Position numbers and translations under genes: made by a program. 64,000 nucleotides of DNA from Pseudomonas petrae (GTDB taxonomy: Bacteria; Pseudomonadota; Gammaproteobacteria; Pseudomonadales; Pseudomonadaceae): contig NZ_JAKJXE010000003.1 of assembly GCF_021728295.1 (NCBI RefSeq), forward strand, positions 248,001 to 312,000, written 5' to 3'. The notes under the pieces are model-generated. The model was not told the origin of the DNA. It was given only the letters and a program-made list of their open reading frames with translations, and did not search any database. This document shows, piece after piece, positions 37,052-46,676 of the stretch (its first letter is position 1; the number at the start of each line of letters is the position of its first letter).

Positions 37052-38429
37052 CAAGGACGCAATGCGCCCGCTGAAACTAGCCGTGGTTGGCCACACCAAC
37101 GTCGGCAAAACGTCGTTGCTGCGCACGCTCACGCGCGATGTCGGCTTCGGCGAAGTCTCCCATCGTCCCAGCACCACGCGGCATGTCGAAGGCGCGCGGT
37201 TGTCGGTGGACGGCGAAGCGTTGCTGGAGCTGTACGACACGCCCGGTCTGGAAGACGCCATCGCCCTGCTCGACTATCTTGAACGGCTGGACCGACCCGG
37301 CGAACGGCTCGATGGCCCGGCGCGGCTCGGACGCTTTCTCGAAGGCAGCGAGGCGCGTCAGCGTTTCGAGCAGGAAGCAAAGGTGCTGCGCCAGTTGCTC
37401 GCCTCCGACGCAGGCCTTTACGTGATCGACGCGCGGGAGCCGGTGCTTGCCAAGTATCGCGACGAGCTTGCCGTGCTTGCCAGTTGCGGCAAACCGTTGC
37501 TGCCCGTGCTCAATTTTGTCAGCAGTGCGCAGCAACGCGAACCAGACTGGCGTGAAGCACTGGCGCGTATTGGCCTGCATGCGCTGGTGCGCTTCGACAG
37601 CGTTGCCCCGCCCGAAGATGGCGAACGCCGCCTGTATGAAAGCCTCGCCCTGTTGCTGGAAACTTCACGCGAAAGGCTGGAGCGTCTTATCGCAGACCAG
37701 CAGGCCCAGCGTGACGCCCGCAAGCAGAGCGCAGCCAGGCTGATCTCTGAACTGTTGCTGGACTGCGCAGCCTGCCGTCGAAGTGTTGCGACGGATTCCG
37801 GTCAGGTGCAGGCCGCCATCGACGGTCTGCGCAAAGCCGTGCGCCAGCGCGAACAGCGTTGCGTCGAGTCGCTGCTCAAGCTCTACGCGTTTCGTCGTGA
37901 AGACGCCTCGGCCAGCGATTTGCCGTTGATGGATGGCCGCTGGGGCGATGACCTGTTCAATCCCGAAACCTTGAAATTGCTTGGCGTGCGCGTGGGTGGC
38001 GGTATCGCTGCGGGCGCGGCGGCAGGTGCAGGCGTGGACTTGCTGGTCGGCGGCATCACGCTGGGTGCGGCGGCAGTGGTCGGCGCGATTGCCGGCGGCG
38101 CTCTGCAAACAGCGCGCAGTTACGGCGGCCGCCTGATGGACAAGTTAAAGGGTCAGCGCGAACTGACTGTCGACGATGCCGTGCTGCGACTGCTGGCGCT
38201 GCGCCAACGGCAACTGCTGCAAGCGCTTGAAGTGCGCGGCCATGCCGCGATGGAGAGCATCAAACTGACAGAGCCTCTGGACAAGACCTGGCGCGAAGGC
38301 AAGCTGCCGGAGGCGCTGCACAAGGCACGGGCGCATCCGCAATGGTCGTCGCTGAATCCGGGGGCAAAGCTGAACCAGAGCGAGCGGCAGGAGCAAGTCG
38401 AGGCATTGGCGAAGACCGTGCTCGTCTGA
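37044..38429 (+). CDS. DUF3482 family GTPase
   Basis: A 461-residue protein with an N-terminal Era/dynamin-like GTPase domain (G1 GHTNVGKTS near residue 16, G3 DTPGLED) followed by a DUF3482 domain. A glycine/alanine-rich stretch near residues 313-355 (GGGIAAGAAAGAGVD, GAAAVVGAIAGGAL) resembles a glycine-zipper membrane-inserting region. Translation is coupled to the DUF2868 membrane protein by an 8-bp overlap. The role is unknown; membrane remodelling, ion-channel regulation or stress response are possible but not supported by anything specific here. Confidence 0.87.
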   Translation: MTDKDAMRPLKLAVVGHTNVGKTSLLRTLTRDVGFGEVSHRPSTTRHVEGARLSVDGEALLELYDTPGLEDAIALLDYLERLDRPGERLDGPARLGRFLEGSEARQRFEQEAKVLRQLLASDAGLYVIDAREPVLAKYRDELAVLASCGKPLLPVLNFVSSAQQREPDWREALARIGLHALVRFDSVAPPEDGERRLYESLALLLETSRERLERLIADQQAQRDARKQSAARLISELLLDCAACRRSVATDSGQVQAAIDGLRKAVRQREQRCVESLLKLYAFRREDASASDLPLMDGRWGDDLFNPETLKLLGVRVGGGIAAGAAAGAGVDLLVGGITLGAAAVVGAIAGGALQTARSYGGRLMDKLKGQRELTVDDAVLRLLALRQRQLLQALEVRGHAAMESIKLTEPLDKTWREGKLPEALHKARAHPQWSSLNPGAKLNQSERQEQVEALAKTVLV

Positions 38430-38550
38430 AATGAGCGACAGAAATGATCTGCCTGGCAGCAGCCGACAGTCGCATCGATTATTTTGCGATAGGGGAATTG
38501 CGCGCGGACCGGTATGATCGCGCGCCCGATACACCCGGAAGCACACGCGC

Positions 38551-39006
38551 ATGAAACCCACCTTGATCGCCGCTGCAGAACTCGACCGCATCGAGACCTG
38601 GCAGAAATACTCCAGCTATATGTGCGGAGGCTGCGTGTCCAGCTGCTGCACGCTGCCTGTGGAAGTGAAGATCAAGGACCTGATCCGCATCGGCATCGTC
38701 GACGAGTTCGAACAGGGCGAAAACCCGAAGAATATCGCCAAGCGGTTGCAGAAGGACGGGATCGTCGAGCGCTTCAATCAGAAGTCCGGGATCTTCACCC
38801 TGCAGCGCATGAGCAACAACGATTGCCTGTATCTGGATCGTAAGAGCCGCCTGTGCACGATCTATGAAAAACGCCCCGACACTTGCCGCAACCACCCGAA
38901 GATCGGCCCGCGCCCGGGTTACTGCGCGTACAAGCCAAAAGAAGTCGTGCGCGAAAGCACCGGTACGCTGAATTCGAACTCCGGCCGGGTGCCGTTGAAG
39001 TTCTAA
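38551..39006 (+). CDS. YkgJ-type cysteine-cluster protein
   Basis: A 151-residue protein of the YkgJ/UPF0153 group, which binds a zinc ion or Fe-S cluster through conserved cysteines. Visible ligands are in CGGCVSSCCTLP (residues 28-39), LCTIYEKRPDTCRNHP and GPRPGYC. The function is unknown. It stands alone, 121 bp after the GTPase gene, and is followed by REP DNA. Confidence 0.88.
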   Translation: MKPTLIAAAELDRIETWQKYSSYMCGGCVSSCCTLPVEVKIKDLIRIGIVDEFEQGENPKNIAKRLQKDGIVERFNQKSGIFTLQRMSNNDCLYLDRKSRLCTIYEKRPDTCRNHPKIGPRPGYCAYKPKEVVRESTGTLNSNSGRVPLKF

Positions 39007-39029
39007 AGCCTCTGTAGGGTTCGCGTACG

Positions 39030-39099
39030 CCTTCCCGGCTAAAGCCGGTCCTACTAGTACGCACGGCGTCAGTGGGACCGGCTTTAGCCGGGAAGAGGC
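39030..39099. repeat. REP doublet (GGCTTTAGCCGGGAA family)
   Basis: CTTCCCGGCTAAAGCCGGTC and GGGACCGGCTTTAGCCGGGA in inverted orientation with about 14 bp between them. It sits between the convergent ends of the YkgJ-type gene and typA. The spacing is much shorter than in the 20.4-kb array. Confidence 0.87.
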
Positions 39100-39154
39100 C
39101 AGTTCGAGCGCCACCGGCAGCAGCGCCCTTTCATCGCCTAAACCCCACACAAAC

Positions 39155-39192
39155 AAAAACGCCCCCGACCTTGCAGTCGGGGGCGTTTTTTT
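39155..39192 (-). terminator. Terminator after typA
   Basis: AAAAACGCCCCCGAC...GTCGGGGGCGTTTTTT: a 10-bp or longer stem with TTTTTG following on the minus strand. It starts 20 bp after the typA stop and can act on both strands. Confidence 0.9.
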
Positions 39193-39211
39193 ACGGCTGA
39201 CTAAAAGTTAA

Positions 39212-41032
39212 TCAGTTGCCGCTTTTCTTGGCAGCGCGGGTACGCTCGCTTTCGCCAAGAATTTTCTTACGCAGGCGGATCGACTTCGGCGTCACTTCGC
39301 ACAGTTCGTCTTCTTGAACGAACTCGAGCGCTTGTTCCAGCGTGAAGCGGATAGGCGGAACCAGAGCGATGGTTTCGTCTTTACCGGAAGCACGCATGTT
39401 GTCGAGCTTCTTGCCTTTGGTTGGGTTGACGCCCAGGTCGTTGTCGCGGCTGTTGATGCCGACGATCTGACCTTCGTACACGTCTTCGCCGTGGCCCAGG
39501 AACAGTTTGCCGCGAGCTTGCAGGGTTTCCAGCGAGTAAGTCAGAGCCTTACCGGTCGCAACCGAAACCAGCACGCCGTTCTGACGGCCGGACATGTCGC
39601 CGGACTTCATCACGTCGTAACGGTCGAAGATCGAGGTCAGGATGCCTGCACCGGAGGTCAGGGTCAGGAACTCGTTACGGAAACCGATCAGGCCACGTGC
39701 CGGGATGTTGTACTCAAGGCGAACACGGCCCTTGCCATCCGGAACCATGTTGGTCAGATCGCCCTTACGGATACCGATCTGTTCCATGATTGAGCCCTGC
39801 GATTCTTCCGGCAGGTCGATGGTGACGTTTTCGTACGGTTCGTGCTTGACGCCATCAACCATGCGGATGATCACTTCAGGACGACCAACACCCATTTCGA
39901 AGCCTTCGCGACGCATGGTTTCGATCAGTACCGAGAGGTGCAGCTCACCACGGCCCGAGACCTTGAACTTGTCGGCGGTGTCGCCTTCTTCAACGCGCAG
40001 CGCAACGTTGTACAGCAGCTCTTTGTCCAGACGCTCTTTGATGTTACGGCTGGTGACGAACTTGCCTTCTCGACCGCAGAAAGGCGAATCGTTGACCTGG
40101 AAGGTCATGGATACGGTAGGTTCGTCGACGGTCAGCGGCTTCATCGCTTCAACATTCTGTGGGTCGCACAGGGTGTCGGAGATGAACAGCTCTTCGAAGC
40201 CGCTGATGCAGACGATGTCGCCGGCAGCAGCTTCTTCTACGTCTACACGGTGCAGACCGTGGTGACCCATCAGCTTCAGGATACGGCCGTTACGGCGCTT
40301 GCCGTTGGCGTCGATCGCCACAACCTGGGTGTTCGGCTTGACCTTGCCACGGGCGATACGGCCAACGCCGATGATGCCCAGGAAGCTGTTGTAGTCCAGT
40401 GCCGAGATCTGCATCTGGAACGGACCCTCACGGTCGACTTTCGGCGCAGGTACGTTGTCGACGATCGACTGGTACAGCGGGGTCATGTCTTCGGCCATGG
40501 CGGTGTGTTCCAGACCGGCAATACCGTTCAGCGCAGAGGCGTAAACGACTTTGAAGTCCAGCTGTTCTTCGGTGGCACCCAAGTTGTCGAACAGGTCGAA
40601 GATCTGGTCCAGAACCCAGTCCGGACGCGCGCCCGGACGGTCAACCTTGTTGATGACCACGATTGGACGCAGGCCGGCTTCGAACGCCTTCTTGGTCACG
40701 AAACGGGTTTGCGGCATAGGGCCGTCTTGAGCGTCGACCAGCAGCAGAACGGAGTCAACCATCGACATCACGCGCTCTACTTCACCACCGAAGTCGGCGT
40801 GGCCCGGGGTGTCAACGATGTTGATGTGGTAGCCATTCCAGTTGATCGCGGTGTTCTTCGCGAGAATGGTGATACCACGCTCTTTTTCCTGGTCGTTGGA
40901 GTCCATCACGCGCTCATCGTTGAGCTCGCCGCGTTCCAGGGTGCCGGATTGACGCAAGAGCTTGTCAACAAGGGTAGTTTTACCGTGGTCAACGTGAGCA
41001 ATGATGGCGATGTTGCGTAGATTTTCGATCAC
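39212..41032 (-). CDS. typA: Translational GTPase TypA/BipA
   Basis: A ribosome-associated GTPase that assists 50S assembly at low temperature and under stress. G1 [11 protein letters not shown]3 [15 protein letters not shown] and G4 NKVDR are complete. EF-G-like domains follow, and the C-terminal domain typical of BipA holds [12 protein letters not shown]. The length of 606 residues is standard. It is transcribed alone. A long ORF on the opposite strand is a shadow of this gene. Confidence 0.97.
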   Translation of the reverse strand: MIENLRNIAIIAHVDHGKTTLVDKLLRQSGTLERGELNDERVMDSNDQEKERGITILAKNTAINWNGYHINIVDTPGHADFGGEVERVMSMVDSVLLLVDAQDGPMPQTRFVTKKAFEAGLRPIVVINKVDRPGARPDWVLDQIFDLFDNLGATEEQLDFKVVYASALNGIAGLEHTAMAEDMTPLYQSIVDNVPAPKVDREGPFQMQISALDYNSFLGIIGVGRIARGKVKPNTQVVAIDANGKRRNGRILKLMGHHGLHRVDVEEAAAGDIVCISGFEELFISDTLCDPQNVEAMKPLTVDEPTVSMTFQVNDSPFCGREGKFVTSRNIKERLDKELLYNVALRVEEGDTADKFKVSGRGELHLSVLIETMRREGFEMGVGRPEVIIRMVDGVKHEPYENVTIDLPEESQGSIMEQIGIRKGDLTNMVPDGKGRVRLEYNIPARGLIGFRNEFLTLTSGAGILTSIFDRYDVMKSGDMSGRQNGVLVSVATGKALTYSLETLQARGKLFLGHGEDVYEGQIVGINSRDNDLGVNPTKGKKLDNMRASGKDETIALVPPIRFTLEQALEFVQEDELCEVTPKSIRLRKKILGESERTRAAKKSGN

Positions 41033-41172
41033 TTGTGTATCTCGATCAGAGGATTCGGTCAGCTGCCTGATTGTAGGCAGCTATGAACGGTAGAGCCGGC
41101 GAAAGCCGTTACGGCTGACGACTGGTGTCGGGGGGCCGGTGACGCAAGCCACAGGCAAACAGCCCCGGGCAC

Positions 41173-42627
41173 TTAGCTCGGTCGATAAACGCGCACATTG
41201 GCATGCCCCTCACTGAGCAGATGATGAGCATGCAGGCGACTCATGACGCCTTTGTCGCAATAGAGCAGGTACTGGCGCGTGTCATCCAGTTCCTTGAAAC
41301 GGCTGTTCAATGCAAAGAACGGCAGCGTTTGTACTTCAACGCCAGTCAGAGCCAGCGGGCGGTCTTCAGTGTCATCCGGGTGACGGATGTCGATAACCAC
41401 TTGCCCGGCCAGCGCCTGACTGACTTCTTCAATCTGAATGTCCTGGCCCAATTCCTCGATCACGCGATCGATCGGTACCAGACGAGCGTTTTCAAGCGCA
41501 CGCTCGAGCACGGCCATGTCGAACGATTTTTCTTCGTGCTCGACCCGGTTGCGCTTAGCGGCGGTCTTCGGATTCACCGAAATCACACCGCAGTATTCGG
41601 GCATGTGCCGGGCAAAATCGCCGGTGCCGATCTGATCGGCCAAGTCGATGATGTCCTGCTTGTGACTGGCGATCAGCGGTCGCAGGACCAGCTTCTCCGT
41701 CACACAGTCAATAACCGACAGGTTGGGCAGCGTCTGGCTGGACACCTGAGAAATCGCCTCGCCGGTGACAAGCGCGTCGATTTCCAGCCGGTCGGCAATG
41801 TCGCTCGCAGCGCGCAACATCATACGCTTCAATACTACGCCCATATGACTGTTATCGACTTTTCCGAGAATTTCTCCCAGAACTTCCTCGAACGGTACGC
41901 TGACGAACAGCACTCGCTGGGAGCTGCCGTACTTCTTCCAGATGAAGTGCGCGACTTCCATCACGCCCAGTTCGTGGGCACGTCCGCCCAGATTGAAGAA
42001 GCAGAAATGGCTCATCAGGCCACGGCGCATGATCTGGTAGGCCGCCACGGTGGAGTCAAAACCACCGGACATCAGGATCAGGGTCTGTTCAAGCGAACCC
42101 AGCGGATAACCGCCAATGCCGTTGTGCTGGCTGTGAATCACGAACAGGCGCTGGTCCCGGATTTCGATTCTGACTTCGACTTCCGGCGCCTTCAGCGAGA
42201 TGCTGGCGGCGTTGCATTCACGGCGCAGCTTGCTGCCGACGTATTTTTCGACGTCCATGGAGCTGAAGTCGTGATGACCGGCACGCTTGCAGCGCACCGA
42301 GAAAATCTTGCCGGGGATCGCATCGCCGAAGTGCAGTTTGCACTTCTCGTAAATGTCGTCCATGTCGCCCAGCGGATATTGGTCAACCTGCAGAAAGTGC
42401 GTGATGCCGGGCATGCAGCTCAGCCGCTCGGTCATCTCGCGCAGGACTTTGGCATCCTCGACCTTCGTTTCGACCTCAAGGTTGTCCCACACACCATCCA
42501 CCACCAACGCCGGGTCCAGATCGCGGAGCACCGTACGGATGTTCTTGGCCAGCTGTTTGATGAAGCGCTTGCGCACAGGCCGGCTTTTGATAGTGATTTC
42601 TGGGAAGACTTTGACGATTAATTTCAT
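41173..42627 (-). CDS. thiI: tRNA 4-thiouridine synthase / thiamine sulfurtransferase ThiI
   Basis: Introduces 4-thiouridine at position 8 of tRNA and supplies sulfur for thiamine thiazole synthesis. The N-terminal THUMP domain (residues 60-165) precedes the PP-loop ATPase motif SGGFDS and a C-terminal rhodanese domain whose cysteine is in [11 protein letters not shown]. The rhodanese domain is required for ThiI activity in enterobacteria and is intact here (484 residues). thiG and thiS, its partners in thiazole formation, lie at 3-4 kb. It is divergent from glnA. Confidence 0.96.
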   Translation of the reverse strand: MKLIVKVFPEITIKSRPVRKRFIKQLAKNIRTVLRDLDPALVVDGVWDNLEVETKVEDAKVLREMTERLSCMPGITHFLQVDQYPLGDMDDIYEKCKLHFGDAIPGKIFSVRCKRAGHHDFSSMDVEKYVGSKLRRECNAASISLKAPEVEVRIEIRDQRLFVIHSQHNGIGGYPLGSLEQTLILMSGGFDSTVAAYQIMRRGLMSHFCFFNLGGRAHELGVMEVAHFIWKKYGSSQRVLFVSVPFEEVLGEILGKVDNSHMGVVLKRMMLRAASDIADRLEIDALVTGEAISQVSSQTLPNLSVIDCVTEKLVLRPLIASHKQDIIDLADQIGTGDFARHMPEYCGVISVNPKTAAKRNRVEHEEKSFDMAVLERALENARLVPIDRVIEELGQDIQIEEVSQALAGQVVIDIRHPDDTEDRPLALTGVEVQTLPFFALNSRFKELDDTRQYLLYCDKGVMSRLHAHHLLSEGHANVRVYRPS

Positions 42628-42724
42628 GAAAACAGCGCGCTAGGTCCCGGTCGAAAAAGGGGGGCGCGGATTATAGCGGAAATTGCTCAAGGTTTAACCA
42701 GTTATCGTATAGCCAATCGTCCGC

Positions 42725-42739
42725 GCACCAAAACGGCCC
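42725..42739. promoter_or_regulatory. Possible weaker NtrC-binding site upstream of glnA
   Basis: GCACC-AAAAC-GGCCC, a degenerate copy of the TGCACC-N5-GGTGCA pattern bound by phosphorylated NtrC. Its centre is about 31 bp from that of the stronger site at 42755, close to three helical turns. That spacing, and its distance of about 138 bp from the presumed start, match the two strong sites of E. coli glnAp2. Confidence 0.55.
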
Positions 42740-42754
42740 TGTATACAATTACTT

Positions 42755-42771
42755 AGCACCACAACGGTGCG
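42755..42771. promoter_or_regulatory. NtrC-binding site (glnA enhancer)
   Basis: AGCACC-ACAAC-GGTGCG, a near-perfect inverted repeat of the NtrC site TGCACC-N5-GGTGCA. Its centre is about 107 bp upstream of the start expected from the -24/-12 promoter at 42844. Confidence 0.82.
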
Positions 42772-42843
42772 CATGTTTTCGAATTTGCGACGTTTAGTAC
42801 GCTTAAAGGCAGGTATTCCCTCGGAAAACCCAACACAGGGCAT

Positions 42844-42859
42844 TGGCATGCAAATTGCT
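42844..42859 (+). promoter_or_regulatory. Sigma-54 (-24/-12) promoter of glnA
   Basis: TGGCATGCAAATTGCT: the GG of the -24 and the GC of the -12 are exactly 10 bases apart, and TTGC is perfect. It predicts a start near 42870, about 90 bp before the glnA ATG. Upstream NtrC sites support nitrogen-dependent activation. Confidence 0.88.
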
Positions 42860-42959
42860 CCCTTGTGAGGCAGGTTGCCTTGGTCGAGTATCGCGCCCGG
42901 CATCACCCAAATTGAAGGGCCAACCACTACTCAGGCCCTAATCCACCCCGGAGGACAAC

Positions 42960-44366
42960 ATGTCGAAGTCGGTTCAACTCATCAAAGATCATGACGTTAA
43001 GTGGATTGATCTGCGCTTCACGGACACCAAAGGCACTCAGCACCACGTGACCATGCCGGCCCGCGATGCGCTGGAAGACGACTTCTTCGAAGTCGGCAAA
43101 ATGTTCGACGGTTCCTCCATCTCGGGCTGGAAAGGCATCGAAGCCTCCGACATGATCCTGCTGCCGGACGACGAAACCGCCGTCCTGGATCCGTTCACCG
43201 AAGAGCCTACCCTGATCCTGGTGTGCGACATCATCGAACCTTCGACCATGCAAGGTTACGACCGCGACCCACGCGCCATCGCTCACCGCGCCGAGGAATA
43301 CCTGAAGTCGACCGGCATCGGTGACACTGTATTCGCCGGCCCTGAGCCAGAATTCTTCATCTTCGACGAAGTGAAGTTCAAGTCCGACATCTCCGGCTCC
43401 ATGTTCAAGATCTACTCCGAACAAGGTTCATGGATGTCCGACGCGGACATCGAAGGCGGTAACAAGGGCCACCGTCCAGGCATCAAAGGCGGCTACTTCC
43501 CGGTTCCACCGTTCGACCACGACCACGAAATCCGCACCGCAATGTGCAACGCTCTGGAAGAAATGGGCCAAGTCGTCGAAGTTCACCACCACGAAGTGGC
43601 AACCGCTGGCCAGAACGAAATCGGCGTGAAATTCAACACGCTGGTTAAAAAGGCTGACGAAGTTCAGACCCTGAAATACGTCGTGCACAACGTTGCCGAC
43701 GCTTACGGCCGCACCGCTACCTTCATGCCCAAGCCTCTGTACGGCGATAACGGTTCGGGTATGCACGTTCACATGTCCATCTCCAAAGATGGCAAGAACA
43801 CCTTCGCAGGCGAGGGTTATGCCGGCCTGTCCGACACCGCTCTGTACTTCATCGGCGGCATCATCAAGCACGGCAAGGCACTGAACGGCTTCACCAACCC
43901 GGCAACCAACTCGTACAAGCGTCTGGTTCCAGGTTTCGAAGCCCCGGTCATGCTGGCCTACTCGGCTCGTAACCGTTCGGCGTCGATCCGTATTCCTTAC
44001 GTCAACAGCCCTAAAGGCCGTCGTATCGAAGCACGTTTCCCGGACCCGGCAGCCAACCCGTACCTGGCGTTCGCTGCACTGTTGATGGCTGGCCTGGACG
44101 GCATCCAGAACAAGATCCACCCTGGCGATGCTGCTGACAAAAACCTGTATGACCTGCCGCCTGAAGAGGCGAAAGAGATTCCACAAGTTTGCGGCAGCCT
44201 GAAAGAAGCCCTGGAAGAGCTGGATAAAGGTCGTGCGTTCCTGACCAAAGGCGGCGTATTCAGCGACGACTTCATCGACGCTTACATCGCTTTGAAATCC
44301 GAAGAAGAAATCAAAGTGCGCACCTTCGTACACCCACTGGAATACGAGCTGTACTACAGCTGCTGA
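42960..44366 (+). CDS. glnA: Type I glutamine synthetase GlnA
   Basis: Assimilates ammonium by making glutamine from glutamate and ATP, as a dodecamer in the cytosol. The 468-residue sequence has the metal and ATP signature [17 protein letters not shown], the glutamate-flap region and [10 protein letters not shown]. The adenylylation tyrosine in [10 protein letters not shown] (near residue 397) identifies the GSI-beta form controlled by GlnE. GGAGG eight bases before the ATG is a strong ribosome site. A sigma-54 promoter and NtrC sites upstream, and the ntrBC genes 2.4 kb downstream, show nitrogen control. Confidence 0.98.
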   Translation: MSKSVQLIKDHDVKWIDLRFTDTKGTQHHVTMPARDALEDDFFEVGKMFDGSSISGWKGIEASDMILLPDDETAVLDPFTEEPTLILVCDIIEPSTMQGYDRDPRAIAHRAEEYLKSTGIGDTVFAGPEPEFFIFDEVKFKSDISGSMFKIYSEQGSWMSDADIEGGNKGHRPGIKGGYFPVPPFDHDHEIRTAMCNALEEMGQVVEVHHHEVATAGQNEIGVKFNTLVKKADEVQTLKYVVHNVADAYGRTATFMPKPLYGDNGSGMHVHMSISKDGKNTFAGEGYAGLSDTALYFIGGIIKHGKALNGFTNPATNSYKRLVPGFEAPVMLAYSARNRSASIRIPYVNSPKGRRIEARFPDPAANPYLAFAALLMAGLDGIQNKIHPGDAADKNLYDLPPEEAKEIPQVCGSLKEALEELDKGRAFLTKGGVFSDDFIDAYIALKSEEEIKVRTFVHPLEYELYYSC

Positions 44367-44395
44367 TCCAGTCGCGCCGGCGAAAGCCGCGTGAA

Positions 44396-44424
44396 AAAGA
44401 GGCCTCCTTCGGGAGGCCTTTTTT
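44396..44424 (+). terminator. Terminator after glnA
   Basis: AAGAGGCCTCC-TTC-GGGAGGCCTTTTTT, an 8-bp stem with a T-tract, 30 bp past the glnA stop. It separates glnA from the ntrBC genes, which have their own promoter. Confidence 0.92.
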
Positions 44425-44645
44425 GTGCCCGCCGTGCGCCACCGCATGCAGATGGGCAACACCTTCCACGTGCAACGCCACGATGGCTTTTCTCCTTGCC
44501 TGCTCCTGCGTCATGTACATACATATGTAACGCACTTGAGATGACCTACTGGGGCAATATGGTCAGCACTCCTACTTTTCCGAAAACGTGAATCACATGC
44601 CTCGCCGATCGCGAGCCAAGATCACTCATGCGAGAACACACCATC

Positions 44646-45212
44646 ATGCTCAAGCTGATTCAGATGGCCCTCCTTACGCTGGCCATTTTCGCGCCAGGCC
44701 TTTATGCAGCGAACGCTCAGCAGCCTCCCGCGCAACTTCAACCGCTTATTGCGGCCATGGAGCAACGGCTGGAAATCGCCAATGACGTGGCGCGTAGCAA
44801 ATGGCACAGCGGCAAGCCGGTGCAGGACAGTGAGCGCGAGCGTCTGGTGATCCAGAACGCCGAATCGCGGGCGGGCGAATTCAAACTGGCCGCCGACGAC
44901 GTACACGAATTTATGACCGCCCAGATGGAAGCCAACAAGATGGTGCAATATGCGCGCATTGAGCAGTGGCGTGAAACCGGCCACTCCCCGGAGAAGCCCG
45001 AATCCAGTCTCACAGATGGCATCCGGGGTCGGCTGGACACGCTGCTGCCGGTGTTGATGCAACGTTACTCGGCGTTTCAACCTTATCGCAGTGATGCCAA
45101 ATGCCCAGGCTGGGTGCAGTCGGAAATCCAGCGACAGGCAAGTGATCCCTTCATCGTGACCGCGCTGCAACGGGCGGCAGGCGACCTCTGTCGGACCACG
45201 GCAAGCCAGTGA
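44646..45212 (+). CDS. aroQ: Periplasmic chorismate mutase (AroQ-gamma type)
   Basis: Converts chorismate to prephenate; secreted versions occur in Pseudomonas, Salmonella and Mycobacterium. A signal peptide (residues 1-22, ending LYAANA) is followed by the all-helical AroQ domain, whose Arg-rich first helix reads LIAAMEQRLEIANDVARSKW, and then by a second half with two cysteines that may pair. 188 residues. I start at ATG 44646 because GAGAAC precedes it; the ATG 18 bp upstream has no ribosome site. The family match is by pattern, and active-site residues were not verified. Confidence 0.85.
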   Translation: MLKLIQMALLTLAIFAPGLYAANAQQPPAQLQPLIAAMEQRLEIANDVARSKWHSGKPVQDSERERLVIQNAESRAGEFKLAADDVHEFMTAQMEANKMVQYARIEQWRETGHSPEKPESSLTDGIRGRLDTLLPVLMQRYSAFQPYRSDAKCPGWVQSEIQRQASDPFIVTALQRAAGDLCRTTASQ

Positions 45213-45338
45213 GCAGGCAAGCGGGTCCGCTTCTCGAATGACACTCTTGATCAGTATTCCTCTATGCTGACCCGTGCCGCGCCATGCATTTAGCGCGGCA
45301 CCATTGTTGGTTGTCCTGATCGCTGCACTGGAGTGTTC

Positions 45339-45869
45339 ATGCGTCAATGTCTCGCCCTTCTGTTGCTGGTGTTTGCACTGCCCGCTGCCGCGCAGATCTA
45401 CAAATACACCGATGCCTCCGGGAACACGGCCTACAGCAATCAGCCGCCGAACGGCACAAAAGCCGAAACCGTCGAGTTGCCGCCGCTCAATAGCGTCGAG
45501 ACCGTCGTGCCTGCCGCGCCGCCGCCACTGCCCGCGACGCAGAACCAAACCCAGAACCAGCAAAGCGCCGCTGCCTATCAGGTGCTCGCGCTGAAAGACC
45601 TGCCCCAGGACGAAGCGCTCCGCGCCAACAACGGCTCGTTCACCGTTGGCGTCGCCATAGAGCCTCGTTTACAGCCCGGGCATTTGCTGCAGTTGATTGT
45701 GGACGGCGCGCCCTACGGCCAGCCCACCAACATTCCGCGGCTGCAGGTCATGGAGCTTGACCGGGGCGAACACAGCCTGTCGGTTCAGGTGCTGGAAAAT
45801 CAGCGTTCAATCCAGCAAAGCGAGACGGTCAACCTGACAGTGCAGCGGGTCCATGTCGGTCGACCTTAA
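45339..45869 (+). CDS. DUF4124 protein, first copy
   Basis: A 176-residue exported protein of unknown function. Signal peptide residues 1-19 (ending LPAAAQ) are followed by a DUF4124 domain (IYKYTDASGNTAYSNQPPNG, about residues 20-60), a proline/glutamine-rich linker, and a beta-rich C-terminal half (LQPGHLLQLIVDGAPYGQPT). The ATG at 45339 follows TGGAG and is preferred to the GTG six bases earlier. Its 3' end overlaps the second DUF4124 gene by 17 bp. Confidence 0.85.
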   Translation: MRQCLALLLLVFALPAAAQIYKYTDASGNTAYSNQPPNGTKAETVELPPLNSVETVVPAAPPPLPATQNQTQNQQSAAAYQVLALKDLPQDEALRANNGSFTVGVAIEPRLQPGHLLQLIVDGAPYGQPTNIPRLQVMELDRGEHSLSVQVLENQRSIQQSETVNLTVQRVHVGRP

Positions 45870-46497
45870 ACGCCGGTGTCGGCTAGCACTTGCCCTGTGC
45901 CTGCTGTTCAGCGTGAGCCAGTCCGTCCTCGCCGAGGTGTATACCTACGTCGATGCGGACGGCAATCGGGTCTTCACCGATCAGCCTCACCGCAACGCGA
46001 AGAAGGTCGACATTGCGCCGACCAATCGGGTCGCCCAACCCACGAATGTGCCCAGTCGGCCATCCAAAGCAAAGCCGGCGGCCAGCCCCATCTTTCATTA
46101 TCAGTTGCTGCGCATTCTGGCGCCGGAGCCTGACAGCACGATTCGCGACATTGAGGGCAACCTGAACGTCACCGTCAGCAATGATCCCGAGTTGCAGCCA
46201 GGCCACGTGTACCGGTTGCTGCTCGACAGCAAACCCTATGGCGAGCCAACGCGCAGCCCGGTTTTTCCGCTGACAAACATCGACCGCGGCACTCACCAAC
46301 TGTCCGTGGAGATCATCGATCAATACGGTCGGGTGCTGGAGCGAACCCCTAATCAGCCCTTTCACCTGATACGCATCTCTCTGGCCCAGAAGCGACTCGC
46401 ACAGCCCTGCAAAACCGATGATTACGGCGTGCGCCCCGAATGCCCCATCAAGGACAAGCCGGAAGAGGAGTCGAGCTTCTTTCCGTTTTTCCGCTAA
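45853..46497 (+). CDS. DUF4124 protein, second copy
   Basis: A 214-residue paralogue of the gene just upstream, with the same order: signal peptide (residues 1-28, ending QSVLA), DUF4124 domain (VYTYVDADGNRVFTDQPHRN), linker, and the matching C-terminal block (LQPGHVYRLLLDSKPYGEPT). It differs by a longer tail with two cysteines. The two genes overlap by 17 bp and probably arose by local duplication. Function unknown; they lie between glnA and ntrBC. Confidence 0.87.
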   Translation: MSVDLKRRCRLALALCLLFSVSQSVLAEVYTYVDADGNRVFTDQPHRNAKKVDIAPTNRVAQPTNVPSRPSKAKPAASPIFHYQLLRILAPEPDSTIRDIEGNLNVTVSNDPELQPGHVYRLLLDSKPYGEPTRSPVFPLTNIDRGTHQLSVEIIDQYGRVLERTPNQPFHLIRISLAQKRLAQPCKTDDYGVRPECPIKDKPEEESSFFPFFR

Positions 46498-46515
46498 ACC
46501 CTGCCTGACCGGCTA

Positions 46516-46532
46516 TGCTCCATTGTGGTGCG
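46516..46532. promoter_or_regulatory. NtrC-binding site upstream of ntrBC
   Basis: TGCTCC-ATTGT-GGTGCG, two mismatches from the consensus TGCACC-N5-GGTGCA. It starts 19 bp after the DUF4124 stop and about 150 bp before the -24/-12 promoter at 46660, a normal enhancer distance. Confidence 0.72.
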
Positions 46533-46659
46533 CAACCTGAACGAGGTTTCGCCCTAAAAGCCCATTTTGGTTCGGCATTCAGGAATCCATGCACTGTCGC
46601 CGGGCCTGCCGTCCAAAAAACGCTCGTAATTCCTCAATCCGCGCTTCTTTTCGGAGCCT

Positions 46660-46676
46660 TGGTTTGTTTTTTGCAT
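46660..46676 (+). promoter_or_regulatory. Sigma-54 (-24/-12) promoter of ntrBC
   Basis: TGGTTTGTTTTTTGCAT: GG and GC are exactly 10 bases apart with a T-rich spacer and TTGCA at -12. Predicted start near 46686, about 115 bp before the ntrB ATG. The rest of the 303-bp gap between the DUF4124 gene and ntrB shows no gene. Confidence 0.75.

Noticed and set aside
39842..41020. Long open frame (392 codons) on the plus strand opposite typA
   Set aside because: Shadow of the typA coding bias; typA has complete GTPase motifs and a matching terminator, while the antisense product shows no domain.
41203..42621. 472-codon open frame opposite thiI
   Set aside because: Antisense of a well-supported thiI; no ribosome site or recognisable protein.
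42628..42959. tRNA or small RNA gene between thiI and glnA
   Set aside because: No cloverleaf or terminator; the region is explained by the glnA promoter and NtrC sites.
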